A stretch of DNA of 64,000 bases, from positions 1 to 64,000 of the forward strand of contig DATJAL010000044.1 in the NCBI GenBank assembly GCA_035516255.1, read 5' to 3'. A model generated the notes under the pieces. The model was not told where the DNA came from, searched no databases, and saw only the letters and a program-made list of their open reading frames with translations. The translations under genes and the position numbers were made by a program. This stretch comes from Chitinivibrionales bacterium. GTDB lineage: Bacteria; Fibrobacterota; Chitinivibrionia; Chitinivibrionales; FEN-1185. Shown here one piece after another: positions 45,807-54,750 of this stretch (positions within the stretch are counted from its first letter, which is position 1; each line of letters begins with the position of its first letter).

Positions 45807-47804
45807 ATGCGTTTAACGTTATCCCGCATTCTTGTTTTTCTTGTCACCCTTGTTTTTTCCCTCAACGCGGCGGTCGCGATCTCCGGCACGGTAAAAGACC
45901 AAGCCACGCAGGCTCCGATCCAGGGCGCCATCGTCAGTCTCGCGGACACCGGGCTCACCTGCATTTCAGACCAAAACGGCTTTTACTCGTTCGGCGGCCC
46001 TGTTTCGGCCGGCCCCATGGCGCTGCCCTCCCCGGAAATCAACAGGCCATTCCTCTCAGGCGCCAACCTCACGTTCAGCGTCAGGGACGTCTCATCGCGG
46101 GTGCGCGTGGGCCTCTACACCCTCGGCGGCAGGCTTGCCGGTTCTTTTTTCGACAAGCAACTGACGCAGGGCGAATACCGCATCAACCCGTTCCTGGGCA
46201 GGCCGTCTTCCCAGATCTGCCTGCTGCGCGTGCAGGTCGGTAACAGCGTCACCTGCATCAAAACGCCTTTTCTCTCCGGCACCGGAAGCACCGCGGGGAT
46301 TTTCCAGAGGACCGGCAACCTTGTCAAACGGCAATCGTTGTCAAAGGCCTCGGCCGCGGTCGATTCGATCTTCTCCTGGGCCGTGGGCTACAACGCGGGA
46401 AAGCTGGGCATCAGCACTCTGACCGGCACCTACGACATCACGCTGTCGCGCACCGTTCCCGCCGGACAGGTGCAGGTGCTCCAGACGTCGCAGGCAGGCG
46501 ACCAGCTCGCGGCGCAGCCCGCCCTTTCCTTTGCCGCAGACGACGGCTCGTTGCTTCCCACGCTCACCGTGACCCCGGCCACCACGTACCAGACCATCTA
46601 CGGGTTCGGCGCCGCGTTTACCGAATGCGCGGTATACAACCTCTGCAAGGTCACCCCGGCGAGAAAGGCCGCGGTGCTCAATGATTTCTTCAACCCCTAC
46701 ACGGGCGCGGGCTTCTCGCTCATGCGCGCCGCGATCAACAGCTGCGACTTTTCCCTGGCCATGTACGACTACGACGGGACGACCAACGATTACGGCCTTG
46801 CAAACTTCGACATGAGCCACGACATGAAATGGATGATCCCCAGCATCAAGCAGGCCCTGCACGTTCCGGGCGCCAATTTCAAGCTGTTCGGCTCGCCGTG
46901 GGCGCCGCCGGCCTGGATGAAAACGTCGGACAATAGGCTGGGCGCCGCGGGCGGCGGCGGCGGCACCCTGCGCACGGACTGTTATAATTCATGGGCCAAC
47001 TATTTTGTCAAGTACATCAACACGATGAAGGCCAACGGCATCCCCGTCTGGGGCATCACCATCCAGAACGAGCCGGCCTACGACGCCTACTGGGAAGCGT
47101 GCGTCTATTCGGCGGCGCAGGAAAGGGACTTTCTCAAGAACGCGCTCGGCCCGGTGTTCGACACCAACAAGATTGACGCGAAAATAATGATCTGGGACCA
47201 CAACAAGGACCTGATCGTCGATTGGGCCAACACCATCCTCGGCGACGCCGCCGCGGCAAAATACGCCTGGGGCGTGGCGTACCACCGGTACGCGGGCGAT
47301 TTGTTCCAGAACCTAGACACCACCCATAATAATTTCCCCACGTATCCCTTGATCGCCACCGAATGCAGCGTGCGTGACACCTGGACCGAGGCCGAGCGCA
47401 TGGCCCACGAGATCATCGGCGATCTCAACAACTGGTCGAGCGGGTATCTCACGTGGAACCTGGACACCGATTACAGCGGCGGGCCGTACCACAACAGGCC
47501 CGAGCCCGGCAGCTGCGTGGGCCCCATCGTGCTCGATTCGGCGACCGACAGCATGAAAATCTTTCCGAATTATTATTATATGACGCATTTCAGCAAATAC
47601 TTCCAGCCCGGCGCCGTGCGCGTGCTGAGCGCACTCACGGGGTCAACGCTGGAAATCACCGCGTGCAAAAATGCCGACGGTTGCATCGTGGTGAACGCGC
47701 TGAACAAGGGGGACGCGGCGGTGCCGTTCAAGATCAAGCAGGGCACGCAGATCATCAAGCCCACGATCGCGGCGCACGCGTTGATGAGTTTTATTTATTT
47801 CTAG
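45807..47804 (+). CDS. Secreted GH30 family glycosidase
   Basis: This is an exported clan-A retaining glycosidase (glucosylceramidase/beta-1,6-glucanase/xylanase family 30), 665 residues. AAAGGAG is near the ATG. After the signal peptide come a carboxypeptidase-regulatory-like domain (about 23-70) and a sorting-like module (about 90-150, LYTLGGRLAGSFFDKQL ... GEYRINP), as in the GH116 protein. The catalytic TIM barrel begins at GFGAAFTECAV. The predicted acid/base is E422 (TIQNEPAY) and the nucleophile E519 (IATECSV). A C-terminal beta-domain ends the protein. SPWAPPAWMK and WNLDTDYSGGP are family signatures. The substrate is not decided by sequence. Confidence 0.9.
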   Translation: MRLTLSRILVFLVTLVFSLNAAVAISGTVKDQATQAPIQGAIVSLADTGLTCISDQNGFYSFGGPVSAGPMALPSPEINRPFLSGANLTFSVRDVSSRVRVGLYTLGGRLAGSFFDKQLTQGEYRINPFLGRPSSQICLLRVQVGNSVTCIKTPFLSGTGSTAGIFQRTGNLVKRQSLSKASAAVDSIFSWAVGYNAGKLGISTLTGTYDITLSRTVPAGQVQVLQTSQAGDQLAAQPALSFAADDGSLLPTLTVTPATTYQTIYGFGAAFTECAVYNLCKVTPARKAAVLNDFFNPYTGAGFSLMRAAINSCDFSLAMYDYDGTTNDYGLANFDMSHDMKWMIPSIKQALHVPGANFKLFGSPWAPPAWMKTSDNRLGAAGGGGGTLRTDCYNSWANYFVKYINTMKANGIPVWGITIQNEPAYDAYWEACVYSAAQERDFLKNALGPVFDTNKIDAKIMIWDHNKDLIVDWANTILGDAAAAKYAWGVAYHRYAGDLFQNLDTTHNNFPTYPLIATECSVRDTWTEAERMAHEIIGDLNNWSSGYLTWNLDTDYSGGPYHNRPEPGSCVGPIVLDSATDSMKIFPNYYYMTHFSKYFQPGAVRVLSALTGSTLEITACKNADGCIVVNALNKGDAAVPFKIKQGTQIIKPTIAAHALMSFIYF

Positions 47805-47897
47805 AGCAGTTAGAAATTGCGGGGGAGAGGCACGGCCTGTCTCCTGCCTGCCGAAATAATCATTGCGCCTGCCGATTGGCGACCGGCGTTTTCGCGG

Positions 47898-48881
47898 TTA
47901 GTCAAGCAGCTTGTTTTCCCGGTACCAGGCCAGCGTGTCGCGGATCGTTTCCTCGAAGGGACGGGGACAATAGCCGAAGGCGGCGGACGCCTTGTCGCGG
48001 GAAATATTTTTGTGGCCGTTCTTCAACGTTGCGATTGATACCGATGTGTAAAGAGGTTCCCGCGCGCAAAGCCTGCACCACCATTCAGCAAACGGCGCGC
48101 CGATTGCGGCGAGCCACAGCGGGCTGAGCAGCCACATCGTTTTTCGCCCCTGCATCCCGTCGATGACCCGCGCCATGTCGCCGATCGAGACCCAATGGCC
48201 GGGAACCAGGTATTGCTCGCCCCGGACGCCCTTAGCCTCGGCCCCCAGCGCGGCGTCCACGACATCGCGGACATCAACCCAGTTGAAACCGCCCCTCACG
48301 CCGATCGGCATTCTTCCCCGGCCGATCTGCTTCACGATGCGGCCCAAGAACGAACCGTGGAAATCGTTCGGGCCGATGATGCCGGTGGGATTGAGTATCA
48401 CCGCGTCAAGACCTTGTGCAATGCCGCGCCGCACTTCCTGTTCGCCCGCCGCTTTTGAACGGTCGTAGGGCGGCGCGTGCGGCGAGGAGACCTTTCGCCG
48501 CGTCTCGTTGAGCGGCTCGCCATGCGGATACGGGTCGAACGCGTGGATGGAGCTGAAATGCACGAGCCTGCGAACATTGTTTTTCAGACATGCCTCCACC
48601 ACGTTTGCCACGCCGTCAATATTGATCTGCTTGATGGTTTTCCATCCGCCGCCGGTGATGCCGATGCGGGCCGCACAGTGAAACACGGTTGACGCGCCGG
48701 CAAACGCCTTCGCCAGGCTCGCGGGATCGCGCACGTCTCCCTTGACAATTTCAACAGGCAGCCCCTTGAGCGCCCCGTCGGACGACCGGACAAGACAGGT
48801 CACCGGGCGTTTTTGCTCCAATAATTTTCTAACGAGATTCGCGCCCACATGGCCGCTTGCGCCGGTAACGATTGTTTTCAT
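47898..48881 (-). CDS. NAD-dependent epimerase/dehydratase (extended SDR)
   Basis: The 327-residue protein starts MKTIVTGASGHVG with AAAGGA upstream. The Rossmann TGASGHVG motif (6-13) and catalytic Y-x-x-x-K (YDRSKAAGE, about residue 140) are intact. It resembles dihydroflavonol-4-reductase-like and hopanoid-associated sugar epimerases, which act on sugar, steroid or ketone substrates. It begins 14 bases after the nitroreductase stop codon, so the two form an operon, possibly for a redox modification of a small molecule. Confidence 0.87.
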   Translation of the reverse strand: MKTIVTGASGHVGANLVRKLLEQKRPVTCLVRSSDGALKGLPVEIVKGDVRDPASLAKAFAGASTVFHCAARIGITGGGWKTIKQINIDGVANVVEACLKNNVRRLVHFSSIHAFDPYPHGEPLNETRRKVSSPHAPPYDRSKAAGEQEVRRGIAQGLDAVILNPTGIIGPNDFHGSFLGRIVKQIGRGRMPIGVRGGFNWVDVRDVVDAALGAEAKGVRGEQYLVPGHWVSIGDMARVIDGMQGRKTMWLLSPLWLAAIGAPFAEWWCRLCAREPLYTSVSIATLKNGHKNISRDKASAAFGYCPRPFEETIRDTLAWYRENKLLD

Positions 48882-48895
48882 GAAATCCTTTCCGC

Positions 48896-49717
48896 TCATT
48901 CGCCGATCCAGCTCACGAAATAATCCGCGCCCGGCATTTCCTTTCCGTCAATGATCCGCCACGCGCCCTTGAGGCCGAGTTCCTGCGCGGCGCACTCGAA
49001 GTTGGCCATGGCGATGCCGGCGTGCAGCTCGCCCCTGGCCTTCGCGTCCGCCCGTTTGGCATAGAAATGGAAGGTATCGCGCGGCGTCTCCCGTATGATG
49101 CGCCACGGCTGGTAATTGACGCCCGACGGCGCGAGGCGAACGCATTCCAGCGCTTCGGCGTACCTGCCTGCCGCTCCCTGCGTGAGCGGTTTATTCCCAT
49201 CGCCGTCGAAGAAAAGCTCGCGCCAGGGTTTTCTTACCCGCGACCGGTTGGTGATTTTAATCAACACGTCCACCAGCGACCTTTTTCCCGAGGGAATGCC
49301 CACGGGCGACACGATCACCAGCTTCTCGCCGTCCCTCAGTCCGGCCTTTTTCGCAAAACCCTGCCTGTTGAACGTGAGCGCCATCCAGCACGTTCCGAGG
49401 CCGAGGCCGGTCAATTCGAGTACCGCCTTTTCAAAACAATACCCGAAATCCAAAAACGCGCGGGCGGCAGGCGTTGTCACGCCGGCGATGAACAGCCGCG
49501 CCCCCTTGATGAATCCGTAGGTGCCGAAACGGCGCGGCCCGGCTTTTTCCGCTTCGGCAAGGTCAATGAGTTCCAGGCGGCATTTATTGCCGAACGTACC
49601 GATGGTATTGCTTTGGCAGATGTTCCTTATTGAGGCCTTCTGCTCATCAGAAAGCGGCATGGGATCATAGGTGCGGACCGAGACGCGGCGGCGGATTAAT
49701 TCAATCATAGATGACAT
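48896..49717 (-). CDS. Nitroreductase family protein (TM1586-like)
   Basis: This FMN-dependent oxidoreductase has 273 residues, longer than classic nitroreductases (about 200) and like the PF14512 'putative TM nitroreductase' group. It shows RRRVSVRTYDPMPLS at the N-terminus, GLGTCWMALTFNRQGF in the middle and APSGVNYQPWRI in the second half. AAAGGA lies seven bases before the ATG. It is first in a two-gene operon with the epimerase. Confidence 0.85.
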   Translation of the reverse strand: MSSMIELIRRRVSVRTYDPMPLSDEQKASIRNICQSNTIGTFGNKCRLELIDLAEAEKAGPRRFGTYGFIKGARLFIAGVTTPAARAFLDFGYCFEKAVLELTGLGLGTCWMALTFNRQGFAKKAGLRDGEKLVIVSPVGIPSGKRSLVDVLIKITNRSRVRKPWRELFFDGDGNKPLTQGAAGRYAEALECVRLAPSGVNYQPWRIIRETPRDTFHFYAKRADAKARGELHAGIAMANFECAAQELGLKGAWRIIDGKEMPGADYFVSWIGE

Positions 49718-50051
49718 GGAAAGGTCCTTTTCATTTCCTCAGAAATATACTATGTAATTGAAAGACCTTGCGGCAAGCTGGGATTTTTTAAATGAATTTT
49801 CTGCCGTAGGGTACGGGATTCCAAACAATGACCGCAGATCCCCTCTGCCGATACAACAATCTCTTCTTCCGACGTGCAAATCTTGACCTGCCGCTTTTTA
49901 TCAGGGAGGCGGCGGAAGCCGGGGCCGGGGGGAGACGACCCTTGGAAGTACCCGAAGGGGTATACCGCTCCCCCGACTTTTTATTTTAATAAAAAAGCCC
50001 CTGCCCTTTTATCAAGAACAGAGGCCTTTTCAATCCAGCAAAGAAACTCTT
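49718..50051. other. Gap between nitroreductase and ompA genes
   Basis: I see no gene. It is A+T rich next to the nitroreductase gene (its likely promoter), then G+C rich from about 49890 with ggaggcggcggaagccggggccgggg, and ends in the ompA terminator. Confidence 0.4.
49991..50032 (-). terminator. Terminator of the OmpA-family gene
   Basis: The stem AAAAGGCCTCTG/CAGGGGCTTTT (read on the minus strand, one mismatch) is followed by TTTTTTATTAAAA. It lies 20 bases after the gene's stop codon. Confidence 0.8.
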
Positions 50052-51611
50052 TTACTGGTTATATTCCTTCAGCACTTCCTTGTTCATCACCTGCAGCTCG
50101 ACCCTGCGGTTGATCTTTCTTCCTGCCGCGCTCCTGTTGTCTGCCTTGGGAACGTCGGGGCCGTATCCGGCGGCCGAGAGGCGCGAGGCAAGCTCGGGCG
50201 CGACGCTTACCAGGTAACTGCGCACCGATTCCGCGCGCGCGTTGCTCAGGCGCTTGTTGGCCTCGTACTTGCCTATATTGTCGGTGTGGCCGCCCACTTC
50301 GAGCTGGAGCTTGGGATATTTGAGCAGCATCTTGCCGATGATGTTGAGATACGGTTTCGAGTTTATGGAAATCTCGGTTTTGCCGGTCTCAAAATACACC
50401 GCGTCGAGGATGAGAAGGCCGGTGGAGAGCAGCTGCTTTTCCATGTCGGAGCGCTTCGACACCTCGTCGCTGAGACGCTTCTTGGTGTCGGCAAGCTCCA
50501 TCGAATCGCGCTTCGACTTCGCCGCGAGCGAATCGGCCCGACGTTTTTCCGCTTCGCGCGCCTGGGCCGCGGCAATGGAATCCGCGATCACCTTCTTGGC
50601 AAGGCCGTCGGCGACCTCCTGCAGGTGCGCGGCCTTCCTCGTCTGTTCCTCTCTGTCAAGTTCCGCCTTGCGCTGCGCCTCGCGGTCGGCCTTTCTTTTT
50701 CCGGCAAGAAGGTCGAAGGTGAAATCGATGCCGGCGAAAACCCGGTACGGCTCGAGCGCGCGCGGCTGGCCCGACGGCCTTGCCTGGGACGCGGCGATGT
50801 CGGCGCCGAGCAGGAAATTCATGTAAAAGGGCGTGCGGAAGACGATCGACGGCGTCACCATGACCGGGTCGGTCTTGAACGCGACATTGTTCAAAAAGGT
50901 CAGGGAATTTACCTCCAGTCCCAGGGTGATGATCTCATGCACGTTTCCCTGGAGCCCGAGCCCGAGCAGCAGTTGGGCCTTTTTGTCCTTTTGCAGGGAA
51001 TACACCGCGCCCTCGTTGAGGTGGATTTTAAACGACTTCTCCTCGGTCCCGAACACGGCCGACTCAAGCACCCGCCCTATGAAATCGTACCCGGTGCGCG
51101 TCTCAAAATAATCGAAACCGTCTGCGGCGTTCGAGTCGAGCTGGTTGAACGAAGTGCCGCCGACAATGGAGGCCTGCGCGCCCAGGTGAAAAGGGGACGC
51201 TTCCGGGAGCGGCAGCGCGCCCATGACGCCGGCCTGAACAGCGCCGAGCCCGGCCGCCGGGCTGCTTTTGTAATCGACCGAGCCGAACCCGTTTACCTGG
51301 CCGAACACGTCAAACCAGGGGTTGATGCCGAATGAAAACGCGCCGGTGCCCACGATGATGTTTGAACCTGCGTTGGGCGTGAGCGTATAACCGATCTGCT
51401 GTTTATACCAGCTCCCGAAAACGGAAAACGACAGCCTGCCCGCGCCCACGGTCTCGGCCGAAGGCGTATGGACAAGGCCGCGGGTCGCGTCTGCGGTAAA
51501 GGTCGGATTGGGGCCTTCGTCGCTTTTTTCCTCCTGCGCCGCCCATGAAAACCACAGGCATCCCAGGACTGCAATCAACGCGAGCGCCCGTTGTAGATGT
51601 TGATTCGCCAT
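50052..51611 (-). CDS. OmpA-family outer-membrane protein
   Basis: The 519-residue protein has AGGAAAGGAG before the ATG and a signal peptide (ALALIAVLGCLWFSWA). An N-terminal barrel region runs to about residue 295 (GRLSFSVFGSWYKQQIG, INPWFDVFGQVNGFG). Next comes an 85-residue Lys/Glu/Ala-rich helical linker, and then a C-terminal OmpA domain with YFETGKTEI, VGGHTDNIG, LSNARAESVRSYL and NRRVELQV. That domain binds peptidoglycan and ties the outer membrane to the wall. The long coiled linker is unusual among OmpA proteins but is seen in Fibrobacterota-type envelopes. Confidence 0.92.
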   Translation of the reverse strand: MANQHLQRALALIAVLGCLWFSWAAQEEKSDEGPNPTFTADATRGLVHTPSAETVGAGRLSFSVFGSWYKQQIGYTLTPNAGSNIIVGTGAFSFGINPWFDVFGQVNGFGSVDYKSSPAAGLGAVQAGVMGALPLPEASPFHLGAQASIVGGTSFNQLDSNAADGFDYFETRTGYDFIGRVLESAVFGTEEKSFKIHLNEGAVYSLQKDKKAQLLLGLGLQGNVHEIITLGLEVNSLTFLNNVAFKTDPVMVTPSIVFRTPFYMNFLLGADIAASQARPSGQPRALEPYRVFAGIDFTFDLLAGKRKADREAQRKAELDREEQTRKAAHLQEVADGLAKKVIADSIAAAQAREAEKRRADSLAAKSKRDSMELADTKKRLSDEVSKRSDMEKQLLSTGLLILDAVYFETGKTEISINSKPYLNIIGKMLLKYPKLQLEVGGHTDNIGKYEANKRLSNARAESVRSYLVSVAPELASRLSAAGYGPDVPKADNRSAAGRKINRRVELQVMNKEVLKEYNQ

Positions 51612-51891
51612 AGTTGCTCCTTTCCTGCAAAGAAACATGGCTGTAAGTCGTACGCAATTAAGAATGTTTGTCTTTGCCGACGCTTTCGCATCCGGGGGAA
51701 AGTGTAAAAAACACGTAATAAAAAAAAGGGCCGGACTTCAGATCGGGTCGGCTAAATGAATGATACAAATAAGGCAGAAATTTGTCAAAAACTTTTTTGG
51801 CAAAAACGCGGAAGGCGCGCCATCGTGAGGCAAAATTCCGTGATATATATTACATAATTCGGTAGCATTTCCGGCGGTAAGAGGCATCGAT

Positions 51892-52842
51892 ATGGCAAAA
51901 GAACTCGTGATCATGCCGAACTGGCTGGGCGACTGCGTCCTGGCGCTCTCGGTGGTCCACCGGAAGATCACCATGCAGCACACCAGCCTCACCCTTCTCG
52001 TGCCCCAGCCCCTTGTCCCCCTGTGTGCCGCGCTGTGCGGCCATCCCATCATCCCCATCAACCGCAGCACCCGCGAAGGATACGTTACCGCACTTGACGA
52101 GGTGCGAAAGCAGCGGTTCGACGCGGTGTACGTGCTGCCGCCCTCGTTCTCGTCCGCGCTGTTCGCCTTCCGGACGCGGATAAAAAAGCGGCGCGGCATT
52201 TCGGGCGAATGGCGCAGGCCGCTGCTCACGAGCCCGCTGCCGCGCTCGCTGCGCAACGTTTCGAGCCACCTCACTTACGAATACGCCATGGTGCTCGAAA
52301 CCGATTACGTGCCGCCCGAATACTGGCAGGGCGTCAAGCTTGACAAGCACGACGATTACGCGGGACGCATCGTGTTCTGCCCCGGCTCCAAGTACGGACC
52401 GGCAAAACAGTGGAACGGGTTCCCCGCGCTCGCCGAGCTTTTGCCCGGCAAGGAAATCGTGGTGCTCGGCGACGAGGGCGACGCCGCGGCGGCCGAGGCC
52501 GTGGAGGCGGCCGGTCCCGAACGCGTGAAAAACCTCGCGGGCAAGACCTCGCTCGTGGAGGCGGCGCGCATCATTTCCCACGCCAGGGTGGTGGTCGCCA
52601 ACGATTCCGGCCTCATGCACTGCGCCGGATTCACGGGAACGCCCGTGGTGGGGATCTTCGGCTCCACCGCGCCCGCCTGGACCCGCCCCCTGGGCGCCAA
52701 GGTAAGAATCGCGCATGTCAAGACCGACTGCTCCCCCTGCTTCAAGCGCACCTGCCGGTACAATGACAACCACTGCCTCACCCGCATCACGCCGGACCTG
52801 GTGCTGGGGCTGATGCATCAGTTAGTACCGGAAAAACTTTAA
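51892..52842 (+). CDS. waaF: ADP-heptose:LPS heptosyltransferase-like protein (GT9)
   Basis: This GT-B enzyme would transfer heptose to the LPS inner core. It has 316 residues, a little shorter than E. coli WaaF (348). It shows the GT9 start MPNWLGDCVLALSVV, CPGSKYGPAKQW (donor-binding), VVLGDEGDAAAAE, and VVANDSGLMHCAGFTGTPVVGIFGST with the conserved D-S-G-x-x-H, then CFKRTCRY near the C-terminus, typical of heptosyltransferase II. It stands alone after a 280-base gap upstream. Confidence 0.87.
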   Translation: MAKELVIMPNWLGDCVLALSVVHRKITMQHTSLTLLVPQPLVPLCAALCGHPIIPINRSTREGYVTALDEVRKQRFDAVYVLPPSFSSALFAFRTRIKKRRGISGEWRRPLLTSPLPRSLRNVSSHLTYEYAMVLETDYVPPEYWQGVKLDKHDDYAGRIVFCPGSKYGPAKQWNGFPALAELLPGKEIVVLGDEGDAAAAEAVEAAGPERVKNLAGKTSLVEAARIISHARVVVANDSGLMHCAGFTGTPVVGIFGSTAPAWTRPLGAKVRIAHVKTDCSPCFKRTCRYNDNHCLTRITPDLVLGLMHQLVPEKL

Positions 52843-52862
52843 ATAAAATTATTAATAAATCA

Positions 52863-53040
52863 GGGCGTTCCCCCGCTTCGCGGGGTCGGTCTCCCTCGGG
52901 GCCCGGGCTCGCCCTCGTTGCCGCCTGCCACGAGGGCGCTTCGCGCCGTGGTCAGGCGGCAATGCGCTCCGGCGCACCGCTCCGGTCCACCTAACGCGGG
53001 GCAGAGGAACATTGCCCGCCTGTCAATTACTGCTTCGCAA
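52863..53040. repeat. Repeat A, copy 1 (hairpin element of about 150-180 bp)
   Basis: It begins gggcgttccccCGCTTCGCGgggtcgg and ends ccacctaacgcg plus a partly shared tail (attgccc...). GCGTT at the left and AACGC at the right are complementary. Internal pairs include gccgcctgccacgagg / cgtggtcaggcggcaa. Copy 2 is nearly identical over about 150 bases. Confidence 0.85.
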
Positions 53041-53082
53041 TTTTAAAGTGAACTGCAATTGATTTCTCTCTCGCCATCAGCG

Positions 53083-53118
53083 GCGCCTCGAAGGCCGAAG
53101 GAATTGGCCGCTCGAAAA
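53083..53118. repeat. Truncated copy of repeat B
   Basis: catcagcggcgcctcgaaggccgaaggaattggccgctcg matches the left end of the complete repeat B at about 53.49 kb, then stops. The right arm is missing. Confidence 0.5.
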
Positions 53119-53164
53119 TAGGTGAAAGTCTGGACATCGCATTGCAAAAAGGGAAGAATAAATT

Positions 53165-53341
53165 GGGCGTTCCCCCGCTTCGCGGGGTCGGTCTCCCTCC
53201 GGGCTCGGGCTCGCCCTCGTTGCCGCCTGCCACGAGGGCGCTTCGCACCGTGGTCAGGCGGCAATGCGCTCCGGCGCACCGCTCCGGTCCACCTAACGCG
53301 GGGCAAAGGGTCATTGCCCACCTCTTTAAAAACCGCCTTCG
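53165..53341. repeat. Repeat A, copy 2
   Basis: This is a direct repeat of the element 300 bases upstream. The same hairpin opening, the same internal gccgcctgcc / ggtcaggcggc pair and the same ctaacgcggggca ending are present, with few substitutions. The pair suggests local duplication or repeated insertion. Confidence 0.85.
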
Positions 53342-53492
53342 CAAATTGAAGAACCCCGCCCCAAGTGGCGGGGATTCTTCCTTGGCTATAGAATTAGAAT
53401 ATTTTATAGTCGCCCGCTAACCCCGCGCCAAGTCGCGGGGAATGCGCGGGCTGTGCCATTCAACTCTACTCGTCTTGATTTCTCACATCGCC

Positions 53493-53612
53493 ATCAGCGA
53501 CGCCCCCTCGGCCGAAGGATCGGCCGCTCGTGCTGTTTGAGCCCGGCATCTTTGATCAAACTATAGGTTTGTCCTGCCGGGTGAGTTTACGAGCGGCCCG
53601 GAGGCCGAGGGA
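53493..53612. repeat. Repeat B, complete palindromic MITE-like element
   Basis: Long complementary arms (ccctcggccgaaggatcggccgctcgt / acgagcggcccggaggccgaggg) enclose a second pair (gcccggcat / cctgccgggt) and a loop of about 25 bases containing ttgatcaaac. It would fold into an extended hairpin. A decayed relative lies at 5041-5125. Confidence 0.75.
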
Positions 53613-53639
53613 TCAGGCGGCGCTGCAGGCGCGGCGTTC

Positions 53640-53700
53640 TTTGCCTACTTTCTTTCGCTGCTGAAAGAAAGTAGGTAGGGGTTCAGGGGGCGAAGCCCCC
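53640..53700. repeat. CCTACTTTCTTTC hairpin and GGGGGCGAAGCCCCC hairpin
   Basis: cctactttctttc-gctgct-gaaagaaagtagg is a perfect 13-bp hairpin, followed by ggggttca and then ggggg-cgaag-ccccc. This composite is common as a dispersed element in many bacterial genomes. No gene is present between here and the next start codon; a short gttaacgggttaac palindrome lies near 53873. Confidence 0.65.
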
Positions 53701-53935
53701 GACTCAGTTGCACGAGCGGGCCGTCGTTTTCGCTCCTTGTTCCCACAGGATGCACGCAACATGGGACGAAATTGATTTCGTTGACAAAGAACCCGACGGC
53801 ATCATAGAATCAGGTGTTGGGAATAAATTCACATACTTGAAGCTTCACCCATGGTGCGTAGACGAGTTGACGCGTTAACGGGTTAACGCGTAGCAACAGG
53901 AACTTCTCCTTCAGAAAAATGGAGAACGCACACAC

Positions 53936-54610
53936 ATGTCAAAAATATTTTTGCCGATCATTCTCGCGGCCCTTGCCGTCCGCGGCCAGGACATCACAGC
54001 GTCGGATTCGACGATCCAGATTTACAACAACTCCCTGATGAGCTTTGCAGACGGCGTGCAGTTTACCAGCCACTCGCCAGCAACCATTCACCTCGACTCC
54101 GCCGTGGTGCATGTCGACACAATGGACACAACCGGCATGCAGTCCCCCGTGCCGCAGTTGTCGTGGAAGAACGAAGACCCGATTCAGGCACAGTTCGTGT
54201 GGCGGATGGATTCCACAGGCAGCAACAATTACCGACTGACAAAAATCGCGTTCGCCCCGTTAAACGCCCAACCGCTCTCATTCTCCGGGACCGATACGAC
54301 AGAGGCGATCTTCATGGTAGAAATCGGGTTCCTCTACCCGCTGGACATGGCCCCGAAATTCGTGCGCACGTTCAGGGGAAGCCTGAAGCTGTTCTTTTCC
54401 AACGGGCAGATAATGACGCTGGGGCTCACGGCGCATGACTTGAATGCGGGGGTGAAAAGGCAGGTGATGGGGGCGGGAGGCAATAAGACCTCCGGCGCAG
54501 GGATGATGAGTTATAAAAATAAAGTGAGGTGTTTGGTGAATGGGAGAAAAGTGGACGGGGATGAGATGAGGGCGGGAAAGAGGGATATGTTGAAAGTGGT
54601 GGGAAGATAG
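53936..54610 (+). CDS. Secreted hypothetical protein (224 aa)
   Basis: I recognise no family. A short signal peptide (MSKIFLPIILAALAVRG) precedes a beta-rich mature region with repeated D-S-T/D-T-T stretches. The last 45 residues are basic and Gly/Met rich (KRQVMGAGGNKTSGAGMMS ... KRDMLKVVGR). No classical ribosome site is clear; AGAAAAATGGAG lies about 15 bases upstream. It stands between the repeat cluster and the kinase gene. Confidence 0.6.
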   Translation: MSKIFLPIILAALAVRGQDITASDSTIQIYNNSLMSFADGVQFTSHSPATIHLDSAVVHVDTMDTTGMQSPVPQLSWKNEDPIQAQFVWRMDSTGSNNYRLTKIAFAPLNAQPLSFSGTDTTEAIFMVEIGFLYPLDMAPKFVRTFRGSLKLFFSNGQIMTLGLTAHDLNAGVKRQVMGAGGNKTSGAGMMSYKNKVRCLVNGRKVDGDEMRAGKRDMLKVVGR

Positions 54611-54750
54611 GGCTGTATGAAAGAATTCGTGTATGCCGATAAAAATGTTCAATTGGATCGCGATTGAGTGATGAGCGGAAATCGAAGTGGCATTACAGAT
54701 AGTTACTCAAGCCATCCGAAATAGTATTTATCCAACGAGCAGGTATAAAC

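Noticed and set aside
46341-46862. Antisense open frame within the GH30 gene
   Set aside because: The GH30 catalytic motifs are on the plus strand in one uninterrupted frame; the antisense frame is compositional.
52863-53341. Integron attC sites
   Set aside because: The complementary ends are GTT first and AAC last, the reverse of attC, and there is no integron integrase or cassette array.
53640-53700. Rho-independent terminator
   Set aside because: The CCTACTTTCTTTC hairpin lacks a following T-run and has no gene ending nearby; it fits a dispersed repeat better.
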